Shown here in pieces: positions 1-5,374 of a DNA stretch of 5,374 nucleotides. The notes below the pieces were generated by a model, which was not told where the DNA came from, made no database searches, and saw only the letters and a program-made list of their open reading frames with translations. A program made the position numbers and the translations under genes. Every line of letters starts with the position of its first letter. Within the stretch, counting starts at the first letter, position 1. The DNA comes from JBHIER01 sp046760705 [NCBI: bacterium] (GTDB lineage Bacteria; JBHIER01; G020348925): assembly GCA_046760705.1 (NCBI GenBank), contig JBHIER010000255.1:1-5374 (forward strand), given 5' to 3'.

Positions 1-118
1 AGCCAGGGTTGGGCAGAAGATTCTCCTGAGCACCAACAGAGGCAAGAGAGGTAGGTAGCAAGAGGGCAATCGAGGATATGATTGGAATTTTTAAAATGTT
101 TCCAAACCCGGACACCAT
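1..118 (-). CDS. Gene C: start of a secreted protein, probably with an N-terminal carbohydrate-binding domain (3' end outside window)
   Basis: Only the first 39 codons are in the window. The ATG at 118-116 opens a frame that runs off the left edge without a stop. The peptide begins MVSGFGNILKIPI and continues with a hydrophobic stretch (SSIALLLPTSLA, residues 15-26), then SVGA followed by QENLLPNPG. This is a standard Sec signal peptide with a likely cleavage after VGA at residue 30. The NLLPNPG motif just after the cleavage site is typical of the first strand of CBM4/9-like jelly-roll domains, often written N.l.NpgFE. The start is fixed by a strong Shine-Dalgarno sequence 5 bases upstream. 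It follows gene B on the same strand after a spacer of about 220 bp, so it may be a third member of the cluster, possibly with its own regulation. The body of the protein is not visible, so no enzyme class can be given; a secreted glycan-active or glycan-binding protein is an inference. Confidence 0.8.
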   Translation of the reverse strand, partial: MVSGFGNILKIPIISSIALLLPTSLASVGAQENLLPNPG

Positions 119-123
119 TCCTA

Positions 124-129
124 CCTCCC
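124..129 (-). promoter_or_regulatory. Ribosome binding site of gene C
   Basis: On the minus strand GGGAGG is followed by the 5-base spacer TAGGA and then ATG. This near-perfect Shine-Dalgarno match decides the start of gene C and supports it as a real gene despite the short visible length. Confidence 0.8.
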
Positions 130-197
130 AGGAGCGGGGTTCAAGAATGAATTTGGATCGTCACTCCGTTCTTCTCTGGACATCCTCTGGCCTTTAA

Positions 198-299
198 CGT
201 CATTACGAGGAGTGCCGTGTCTTCCCACGTACGCCGAAGTAATCTCCAGATTTGGCTCACTAAATCCGGTGAATTCTTCGCTATCGCTCGCAATGACAC
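198..299. repeat. Imperfect palindromic extragenic repeat with GTCATTRCGAG ends
   Basis: The outer arms are GTCATTACGAG (199-209) and, read from the other strand, GTCATTGCGAG (297-287): 10 of 11 bases match as an inverted repeat about 100 bp apart. Inside lie a GCGATAGCGAAG-like segment, a second hairpin at 246-269 and AGATTACTTCGGCGTACG. This resembles the dispersed GTCATTGCGAGCGAAGCGAAGCAATCT-type elements that recur between genes in several bacterial lineages (recollection, not a search). It lies wholly in the B-C spacer. Only one copy is present here, so its repeat status is inferred. It could act as a transcript-stabilising or attenuating structure or be a non-autonomous mobile remnant. 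There is no transposase and no clear target duplication. Confidence 0.6.
246..269 (-). other. Internal hairpin of the palindromic element
   Basis: Read on the minus strand, CCGGATTT (269-262) pairs with AAATCTGG (253-246): eight pairs including one G-T wobble, with an 8-base loop. It sits near the centre of the larger palindrome, so the transcript could fold into a nested stem. No T run follows on the coding strand, so it is not a classical Rho-independent terminator. Confidence 0.5.
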
Positions 300-340
300 G
301 GAATCCACTCTGTTTTTCGAGTACAACATATCTACTACTC

Positions 341-459
341 CTAAGAACTACAGGACCCCGTACTTAGAATCACATTCACGATCCCCATTACATCCAGAAG
401 ATCCACCGCACCGTCACTGTTGCAATCGGCGGCCCAGCGCTCGCACGGGGTGGACTCTA
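341..459 (-). pseudogene. Out-of-frame second half of the gene B dockerin
   Basis: Directly after the TAG that ends the gene B frame (459-457), the -1 frame reads VESTPCERWAADC, NSDGAVDLLDVMG, then IVNVILSTGSCSS and a TAG at 343-341: 39 residues. This is the missing second calcium-binding repeat of a type I dockerin-like module, with loop residues D, N, D and D in DCNSDGAVDLLD. It closely parallels the end of gene A (WAADCNDDGDINILD...GIVNVILGTGSCGG). One extra G in the run at 460-463, or a -1 ribosomal shift there, would join it to gene B and give an 814-residue protein. Its good preservation argues that any damage is recent, or that the segment is still translated, or that the break is a sequencing error. 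Confidence 0.85.
401..455 (-). promoter_or_regulatory. Possible stem-loop downstream of the gene B slippery sequence
   Basis: On the minus strand GTCCACC (455-449) can pair with GGTGGAT (407-401), one pair being a wobble. CCGT (448-445) can then pair with ACGG (414-411) across a 3-base bulge at 408-410. This gives 11 pairs enclosing a 30-base loop. It starts 4 bases after the heptamer at 466-460, near the usual spacing of frameshift-stimulating structures. The sequence is constrained by the dockerin code and is GC-rich, so a chance stem is quite possible. Confidence 0.3.
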
Positions 460-2784
460 CCCCAAAATGATGCTTACTCCTAAAACAACATCCAAAATAT
501 TAATTTCACCGTCTGAGTTGACATCACCTCTGACCCGCTCCGGAGGGTCTCCAAGGGACTCGATCCAGGCGGCTACTGAATCTCGAATCTCGTACAGGTG
601 TGACACCTGTGGTTCGTACTCCCACCCGAAATTTCCCCAGACCAATTCACCGACAAAGTCCCTCACAATCTCCGTACCCTGTTCCGAACAGTTGGGATCG
701 ATCAAATTCAACCGCTGCTCCAATAACGTGAGGTAATCGAAATCCTCCATTCCATCCCTGAAGGATTCCCATCGCATTGAATTGACGAAGGGACCATCAC
801 CCTCACGCTCGGGATAAAGGAAGAACCCACCACCGGGAAATTCCTTGCCGGTGTACCCTTCAGGGCTGCCTGGTAAAACAGGATTATCCCAGATGTCCAG
901 GCGTGCAGATAGAACAGCGTACCAACCGGTGTGAGTCAATCCGTACAATTTCATCGTCCATGGCCACAGCCGAATATAGGTCAGAGGATGAATCATGGAG
1001 TATCGATCGTTCCCATAAGCCCCGACAAACTCGCTAAGTGACTGACGCCCTTCAAAACGATCTTGAAGCTCCGAGCCAGCAAGCCGCCTCAAGTTAGGAA
1101 ACCAGAGATCGACCACATCATATAGCTCGAGAACCGGCTCTTCGGTCAACATTGTCATCAAACCAGAGTGTCCTGTACGAACAAGGGAATACAGCGAATA
1201 AACATCACTGTAATTTTCAACATTCGGTTCGTCCCAGAGCATCATAAAAGCTCTATTAAGCAGACCCAGTGATTCCAAATATCCTCCTAACTGCCGACAA
1301 TAATCAGTAAAGAAATAATTAAAATCTTCAGTGAGGGGAGTGAACCCAAGCCACAGCGTCGTTCCCAAAGGTCTTCTTTGCGATGCCAATGGACTTGGAG
1401 GCAATGATATCGTAATCATGCCCTCAGCCAGATATTCTGAGACTTTAGCATCAAAGGCTTCGAAATCGATCTCCAAGCTGTCACCCACTATCTGGAGCCA
1501 ATCCTCATCATCCAGTATGCCTTCAACATAACGGGTGCCAGATATTCTGTGTCTTCGCATATTATCAAACCAATCGGCAAGGCGTTCCTCAGCAGGACGG
1601 TGGTCAATATGCTCCATTGCAGAACTGAGAAGTGCTCCGTCCGAACCAGTGGCATGAAGGCTTGGTATTTCAGGCAAGGCAAAATTCCAGACATGGACTT
1701 TCAGAGGAAAAATCCAACTGACCGGACCGGACAAGCTGATCGTTCCCACATATGTGCCATTGGAGATGTCCTGCGGCATGTGAATCGTAACCCAGAAAGG
1801 CGTATGCTGCCCGGTCGGAGCATCTGTTTTGTTCTCCCAGGGCAAGGCATCAGGATAGAATCCGGCCCGCCCGCCAGGCAAATGGACCCATTGCTCCGAG
1901 ACCTCGGCACAATGGACGGTATTGATAGTTATGTTCTCCGCTGAAATTATCCCTGTGGCTCCGTTCAACTGGCTGACGTGGACCTCCACATTCTTGAGGG
2001 AGTCAGAGGGAAAGATGAGAATTTGAAAGGGTTCGCATTCGCCTTTGGCCATGGAAACTCTGATCGTATCCACATCGGGCAGAGCAGGCGAAAGGAGGTC
2101 GTCCTGAAAAATTTTCATCACCGGATAATTGACCCAGACAACAGTGCTGTCGCCCTCACGATATACAATTTGAGCGTTTTCAGAAATGATTCCAGGCTCC
2201 GACAGTGAGTGATCATAACGCTCCAACCTCACCTCATCGACCCAGGCTGCTCCCTCATCGCTCAGTTGAATGAGAATCCTGCCCACCGTTTCATCGGCGA
2301 GGGTCGTAAACAGAGCCTGCTGTTCCGTCCAGGGCAGGGTGTTCCCCTGATGTTCCTCCTCAAAATCCAAGGTTCGCTCTCCGAGATTGATACCGAAGGA
2401 GACGTATCGCAGGACGGCTTGAGTCCGACAGTACCAGGAGAGGCGGTAGAGCCTCTCGGGCTGAAGCTCGATCTGCGGGCTTCGCGCCCGCGGCCTCTCT
2501 CCAGGACCACTGTCAAACCTCAAACTCCATCCGTGGAAACCTTCTACCGTGTCGATGGAGACATCGCCCTGCACACTCCATCCATCGGGGGACCCATCGC
2601 CGTTGGCGTCTTCGTCAAAACCTTCGTAAAAAACCACACTGTCCGGCAGGAGGAAAGGACTCTTTTTTGTAACCTGCCTACCGGGTGAGTGGACTGCGGG
2701 GACAGAGATAAGTGACACTATCAGAAATGTTGCTGTTAACAAAACCCCTAAAGATCTCGACCTCGTCAATTGAACGATAAGCAT
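457..2784 (-). CDS. Gene B: secreted GH123/DUF4091-like glycoside hydrolase with N-terminal jelly-roll domain and interrupted C-terminal dockerin
   Basis: The frame as read gives 775 residues. Residues 1-33 are a signal peptide (MLIVQLTRSRS, then GVLLTATFLIVSLISVPA). Residues ~49-191 look like a CBM4/9-type jelly roll, opening with FYEGFDEDANGDGSPDGW and ending AAWVDEVRLERYD. Residues ~205-368 match the GH123 N-terminal beta-sandwich (GECEPFQILIFPSD, HLPGGRAGFYPDALP). Residues ~370-695 match the DUF4091/GH123 barrel, with FMMLWDEPN at ~513-521 and the family-typical SFRDGMEDFDYLTLLEQ at ~674-690. The adjacent Asp518-Glu519 pair corresponds to the Asp-Glu pair of GH123 beta-N-acetylgalactosaminidases, where Asp supports the substrate acetamido group and Glu is the acid/base. 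Residues 752-775 are the first half of a dockerin (GDVNSDGEINILD). The substrate is inferred from the family and many DUF4091 proteins are uncharacterised. The start at 2784 was chosen over a longer frame from 2871 because of the signal peptide and Shine-Dalgarno. It lies 2 bases after gene A. Confidence 0.85.
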   Translation of the reverse strand: MLIVQLTRSRSLGVLLTATFLIVSLISVPAVHSPGRQVTKKSPFLLPDSVVFYEGFDEDANGDGSPDGWSVQGDVSIDTVEGFHGWSLRFDSGPGERPRARSPQIELQPERLYRLSWYCRTQAVLRYVSFGINLGERTLDFEEEHQGNTLPWTEQQALFTTLADETVGRILIQLSDEGAAWVDEVRLERYDHSLSEPGIISENAQIVYREGDSTVVWVNYPVMKIFQDDLLSPALPDVDTIRVSMAKGECEPFQILIFPSDSLKNVEVHVSQLNGATGIISAENITINTVHCAEVSEQWVHLPGGRAGFYPDALPWENKTDAPTGQHTPFWVTIHMPQDISNGTYVGTISLSGPVSWIFPLKVHVWNFALPEIPSLHATGSDGALLSSAMEHIDHRPAEERLADWFDNMRRHRISGTRYVEGILDDEDWLQIVGDSLEIDFEAFDAKVSEYLAEGMITISLPPSPLASQRRPLGTTLWLGFTPLTEDFNYFFTDYCRQLGGYLESLGLLNRAFMMLWDEPNVENYSDVYSLYSLVRTGHSGLMTMLTEEPVLELYDVVDLWFPNLRRLAGSELQDRFEGRQSLSEFVGAYGNDRYSMIHPLTYIRLWPWTMKLYGLTHTGWYAVLSARLDIWDNPVLPGSPEGYTGKEFPGGGFFLYPEREGDGPFVNSMRWESFRDGMEDFDYLTLLEQRLNLIDPNCSEQGTEIVRDFVGELVWGNFGWEYEPQVSHLYEIRDSVAAWIESLGDPPERVRGDVNSDGEINILDVVLGVSIILG
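460..466 (-). promoter_or_regulatory. Candidate -1 slippery heptamer T TTG GGG before the gene B stop
   Basis: In the gene B frame the last codons are ATT TTG GGG TAG. TTTGGGG fits the X XXY YYZ heptamer in the correct phase. A slip back by one base puts the two tRNAs on TTT and GGG, and the next codon becomes GTA, which is exactly the frame encoding the rest of the dockerin. TTTGGGG is not among the most efficient known bacterial heptamers, because the TTG-reading tRNA would re-pair imperfectly on TTT. The same site is also where a single-base loss in a G run would be expected. Confidence 0.35.
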
Positions 2785-2786
2785 TC

Positions 2787-2981
2787 TCACCCTCCGCAGC
2801 TTCCAGTACCTAAAATGACGTTCACTATTCCTATAATGTCCAATATATTGATATCTCCATCGTCGTTGCAATCTGCCGCCCAGAGTTCGTACTCCGTCGG
2901 GGAAGGCTCAATTTCCAAAATAATATTTATCACTCTGACTACGTCCAGGACATCTTTCAGCCCATCAAAATTCACATCCCC
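2787..2981 (-). other. Intact dockerin-like module of gene A
   Basis: The last 64 residues of gene A hold two EF-hand-like repeats. The first is GDVNFDGLKDVLDVVRVINIIL, broken into the loop DVNFDGLKDVLD and its helix. A linker EIEPSPTEYELWAA follows, then the loop DCNDDGDINILD with helix IIGIVNVIL and the tail GTGSCGG. Calcium-binding positions 1, 3, 5 and 12 are D, N, D, D in both loops. It serves as the intact template for recognising the interrupted dockerin of gene B. Its partner (a cohesin) is not in the window, and in non-cellulosomal bacteria such modules often have no known partner. Confidence 0.8.
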
Positions 2982-5374
2982 TCTTTCAGATACTGCCAGT
3001 TGAACAGGAAGCGTACTCTGACTCTGGTCAGGGTCGTTGCTTGTTACGATGAGATTGCCAGAATAATATCCCATTTCCAGTTCAGAAGCATCAAAATATA
3101 TAGTTACCTCCTGGTTTCCACCAGGATTGACTATACCACTTGCAGGATCAACATACATCCAGTAAAGAGGTTTTGTTGTCTCTGAATCCTCTGAGGATAT
3201 ATTCTCTTGACTGCGCAAAGTTGGAAGAACATTTTTAGATTGGTTTTCTCTCTGGTTCTTGATGATGGAGTTTCTATTTGAGCTAAAAAAGTTTTCTGAA
3301 TAACCCGAAACATTTATAGATGTGTCACCCAGGTCTGTTTGGATAGAAAAACTCAGGACACCTTCACCGTTATTTGATATTGTAAATGAGGAGGTAGTGC
3401 TGTGGCCGATTTCAACAAAGGAATTGATCTCAGGTGGAAGGATAGAAATGTCCGGTTCTCCATTCATAATTGTAGGATAGTATATGTAACCTCCATAACC
3501 AGAAGTACCCACGAAAATCTCTCCCGTTGGCTGCACCTCAATAAAGGTTATTCGTGACATCCCACCGCCGATAGGTGAATCCATATCTTCCCACGTCTGG
3601 CCACCATCCTCAGAGCGCAAAAACCAATTTCGAAATGGCTCTCCAGAGGCTTGAGCCTTGGCATAGGAGGAGGCTCCGGCATATACTATATTGGTATGGG
3701 ATGGGTCAAAAGCAATTGCAGAATTTATGACACCCATATTGATCTCATGGAACTCATAAACCTTTTCCCAACTGACACCCCCATCTTCACTTCTATACAA
3801 GCCATCCTCTACTTTACCAACAGCCATCATAATATTGGGCTCGTCAGGTTTGATGACCAGATCCACAAAACCTTTCGGTCCATTTTGATTCAATTTCTCC
3901 CAGTTATGGCCATACTCAGTGCCCACATAAAGCCCACCAGGCCATCCATAGAGAGATAAATAGATTACTCCTTCATTTGTGGGATGCAAATCAATATCAA
4001 TATAATCCAGATTTCCTCCCGGTGGAGGAGGTGCGTTGTCCAATTTGTCCCAGGAGTTGGCCCCATCCTCTGATTTATATACTCCTTCGTTTGTGCATAA
4101 GGCATAGAGAATCCTCTGATCTCTTGGTGTATTTAGATCTATGGCTATCCGGCGAATAAAGGCGTCGGGAAGTCCTGTATTTGCATCAACCCAAGATACT
4201 CCATTATCATCAGACTTGATTACCTTGCCTCGCCCGCTTCCTTTACTCCCAACAGCAGCATAAATCACATTGTTCTCAACATCAAACACCATATCCCGGC
4301 TAGCGTTTATCCCCCATGGTAGGTCGCTCGCAGTCATCTGCCAACTTATTCCCCCATCTATGCTTCTGCCAATACGCCAGTCCTGATCACCATAAAAAAG
4401 TATGTTCTCTTCTGTCGGATGTCTCCTGATGTAGTATGCAAAGTGCTCGCTATGCCCCGTGTTGCTCCACCATCCGTTGTTCTCCTGAAAGGCATCTCCC
4501 ACCCACGTTTCACCACCATCATCAGAACGATGAATTGTCCTGCCTATGTAAAAGATACGGTCTGGATTGACTGGATCTATGACCATCTCATTCGCATCTG
4601 CATTTACCCATTCATAATTCCATGGCTTTTCAACATTGTCATCTGGTTCTCCTATCCTGGTGAGCCTTTCCCACATATCCTCATTCTCGTTAAAACGCCA
4701 TATACCAGCGGCACTTTCCAGCGCCATTGCCCGACCGGCGGTCAGAAAAAGGGTCTTTCCATCATGCGGATTTACATAGAGCTGGTAATAATTCTCCTCT
4801 TCCACTAATCCCTCATTTTTTGGAGTCCATGTCGCTCCCAGGTCATTACTCTGCCAGACTCCATCAGGAGAAGGGAGAATCACATAGATAGCGTTCTCTG
4901 CATCCACGGTCAGGTCAAAAACCTGTTTCACGGGAAGATTGCCGTTTACCTCTTCCCAGCTTTCGCCCCCATCCTGACTTAAAAAAACACCACCTTCTGT
5001 TTCGAAATCGCTCATCTTGGTGGGTCGTATAGTTCCAGAAAAAGTTCCCACCAGAATAGTGTCTCCACCCAGCAGTGTAATACTCGAGATCCACAGTGAG
5101 TCAAGATCTTTAAGTAGGACCCAACTCTCCCCGTTGTCGTAGGAAACATGGAGCTTGGAGTCCTCGGCGCACTCCTTAAGCTGGGAATGGGCCGTTCCGG
5201 CATAGAACGCCTGGGAACTAATACCCAGGGCTGCCGTCACCCGATTACGACTAAAAGAAAGCAATTCCCAGTCGTCCCCACCATTGTCACTACGGCAGAC
5301 CCCACGGCGAGTTCCAGCGAAAATTCTTGACGGATTTTCTGGATCAACAACAATATCATTTACCATATCTCCCG
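2787..5374 (-). CDS. Gene A: Asp-box (BNR/sortilin-like) beta-propeller protein with Ig-like domain and C-terminal dockerin (5' end outside window)
   Basis: The frame is open to the right edge. The first ATG in the window (5366) is most likely internal: no signal peptide follows it, it falls inside a propeller blade (VNDIVVDPENPSRIFAGT), and the upstream GGGAG is too close to serve it. Counting from that Met, 859 residues are visible. Residues ~1-630 contain about eleven Asp boxes (S.D.G..W) at a spacing of about 50 residues, alternating with DP.NP..I-type strands, the pattern of sortilin/VPS10, BNR and GH74-like propellers. Residues ~637-792 form an Ig-like anchor domain: FTISNNGEGVLSFSI, then VDPASGIVNPGGNQEVTIYFDAS, GYYSGNLIVTSNDPD and LPVQLAVSE. 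Residues 796-859 form a complete type I dockerin-like module with two calcium loops (DVNFDGLKDVLD, DCNDDGDINILD) and the tail GTGSCGG. The role is probably extracellular glycan or protein binding; a GH74-type hydrolase is possible, but I could not identify catalytic residues. It is operonic with gene B. Confidence 0.85.
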   Translation of the reverse strand, partial: GDMVNDIVVDPENPSRIFAGTRRGVCRSDNGGDDWELLSFSRNRVTAALGISSQAFYAGTAHSQLKECAEDSKLHVSYDNGESWVLLKDLDSLWISSITLLGGDTILVGTFSGTIRPTKMSDFETEGGVFLSQDGGESWEEVNGNLPVKQVFDLTVDAENAIYVILPSPDGVWQSNDLGATWTPKNEGLVEEENYYQLYVNPHDGKTLFLTAGRAMALESAAGIWRFNENEDMWERLTRIGEPDDNVEKPWNYEWVNADANEMVIDPVNPDRIFYIGRTIHRSDDGGETWVGDAFQENNGWWSNTGHSEHFAYYIRRHPTEENILFYGDQDWRIGRSIDGGISWQMTASDLPWGINASRDMVFDVENNVIYAAVGSKGSGRGKVIKSDDNGVSWVDANTGLPDAFIRRIAIDLNTPRDQRILYALCTNEGVYKSEDGANSWDKLDNAPPPPGGNLDYIDIDLHPTNEGVIYLSLYGWPGGLYVGTEYGHNWEKLNQNGPKGFVDLVIKPDEPNIMMAVGKVEDGLYRSEDGGVSWEKVYEFHEINMGVINSAIAFDPSHTNIVYAGASSYAKAQASGEPFRNWFLRSEDGGQTWEDMDSPIGGGMSRITFIEVQPTGEIFVGTSGYGGYIYYPTIMNGEPDISILPPEINSFVEIGHSTTSSFTISNNGEGVLSFSIQTDLGDTSINVSGYSENFFSSNRNSIIKNQRENQSKNVLPTLRSQENISSEDSETTKPLYWMYVDPASGIVNPGGNQEVTIYFDASELEMGYYSGNLIVTSNDPDQSQSTLPVQLAVSERGDVNFDGLKDVLDVVRVINIILEIEPSPTEYELWAADCNDDGDINILDIIGIVNVILGTGSCGG
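2791..2795 (-). promoter_or_regulatory. Ribosome binding site of gene B, inside the end of gene A
   Basis: On the minus strand GGAGG at 2795-2791 is followed by a 6-base spacer (GTGAGA) and ATG at 2784-2782. The GGAGGG forms the last two glycine codons of gene A, whose TGA stop lies within the spacer. This fixes the gene B start and implies translational coupling of A and B. Confidence 0.85.
3591..5291 (-). repeat. Array of Asp-box propeller repeats in gene A
   Basis: Numbering from the Met at 5366, Asp boxes start at residues 26 (SDNGGDDW), 75 (SYDNGESW), 130 (SQDGGESW), 173 (SNDLGATW), 281 (SDDGGETW), 335 (SIDGGISW), 385 (SDDNGVSW), 432 (SEDGANSW), 526 (SEDGGVSW) and 585 (SEDGGQTW). A degenerate copy is at 482 (GTEYGHNW) and a weak one near 225 (FNENEDMW). 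Spacing is about 43-59 residues, one per blade. About twelve blades are visible and more may lie upstream, which would suit two stacked or tandem propellers. The copies differ in codon use, so this is an old protein repeat rather than a recent DNA duplication. Confidence 0.85.

Noticed and set aside
321-326. TTGTAC on the minus strand as a -35 box for gene C
   Set aside because: No acceptable -10 hexamer lies 16-18 bases downstream, so no promoter can be supported in the spacer.
141-329. A 62-codon minus-strand open frame beginning MLYSKNRVDSVSLRAIAKN
   Set aside because: It is a translation of the palindromic extragenic element. The VSLRAIAKN...LVMTLKA pattern is typical of spurious proteins read from GTCATTGCGAGCGA-type repeats, and there is no supported ribosome binding site.
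319-340. A GAGTA/TACTC stem after the displaced stop of gene B as a terminator
   Set aside because: It has only five pairs with a 12-base loop, and on the coding strand it is followed by GAAAAACAG rather than a T run, so it does not fit a Rho-independent terminator.
1549-2688. Plus-strand open frames of 66-159 codons opposite gene B (for example 1549-1944 and 2209-2688)
   Set aside because: They lie antisense to a well-supported glycosidase gene, have no recognisable domains, and look like composition shadows.
2785-2871. An upstream start for gene B at 2871 adding 29 residues
   Set aside because: The extension would overlap the dockerin end of gene A and reads as an Arg/Tyr/Trp-rich antisense-like peptide in front of a good signal peptide. 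The ATG at 2784 has an ideal Shine-Dalgarno.
4419-4808. A plus-strand 129-codon frame opposite gene A with a hydrophobic stretch
   Set aside because: It is antisense to the Asp-box propeller. The hydrophobic residues arise from the complement of acidic and Asn-rich codons, and there is no ribosome binding site or family match.
5364-5366. The ATG at 5366 as the true start of gene A
   Set aside because: The frame stays open to the window edge (Gly-Asp before the Met), no signal peptide follows, and it falls inside a typical propeller strand. The GGGAG upstream is only about two bases from the ATG.
3591-5374. Calling gene A a sialidase because of its Asp boxes
   Set aside because: Asp boxes also occur in sortilins, GH74 and many non-enzymatic propellers. 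The visible part shows about twelve blades and no recognisable arginine triad or FRIP motif.

Overview
The window holds parts of three genes, all read on the minus strand, so the biological order runs from high to low coordinates: gene A (2787..5374, 5' end outside the window), gene B (457..2784, with a displaced C-terminal tail to 341) and gene C (1..118, only its first 39 codons). There is nothing convincing on the plus strand. All three look like exported bacterial proteins. A is a long Asp-box (BNR-type) beta-propeller followed by an Ig-like domain and a type I dockerin-like module. B has a signal peptide, a jelly-roll carbohydrate-binding-like domain, a GH123/DUF4091-type glycosidase and a dockerin-like module. 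C begins with a signal peptide followed by a motif typical of the start of carbohydrate-binding domains.

Layout: A and B are separated by two bases. B's Shine-Dalgarno sequence lies inside the last codons of A, so they are almost certainly one transcriptional unit with coupled translation. Between B and C is a spacer of about 220 bp. It carries a ~100 bp imperfect palindrome with GTCATTRCGAG ends, which looks like a dispersed extragenic repeat, and then a strong ribosome binding site for C.

The most noteworthy point is in B. Its frame stops at TAG halfway through the dockerin, but the missing second half (WAADCNSDGAVD..., ending STGSCSS) is intact in the -1 frame immediately downstream. The stop is directly preceded by T TTG GGG, which fits the X XXY YYZ pattern of a -1 slippery site, and a possible stem begins 4 nt after it. 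This may be a one-base indel or assembly error in a G run, a real truncation, or programmed frameshifting; the sequence alone cannot decide.

Organism: an uncultured, moderate-GC bacterium is likely. Dockerin-like C-termini of the form WAADCN.DG...ILD..GIVNVIL.TGSC, together with Asp-box propellers and 'choice-of-anchor' Ig-like domains, are to my recollection common in environmental genomes of the FCB superphylum and related candidate phyla (Marinimicrobia, Latescibacteria or KSB1-like). That placement is only an inference. Together the genes suggest a small secreted glycan-processing or glycan-binding locus, perhaps acting on N-acetylgalactosamine-containing polymers. No transporter, regulator, cohesin or scaffoldin is visible to confirm this.
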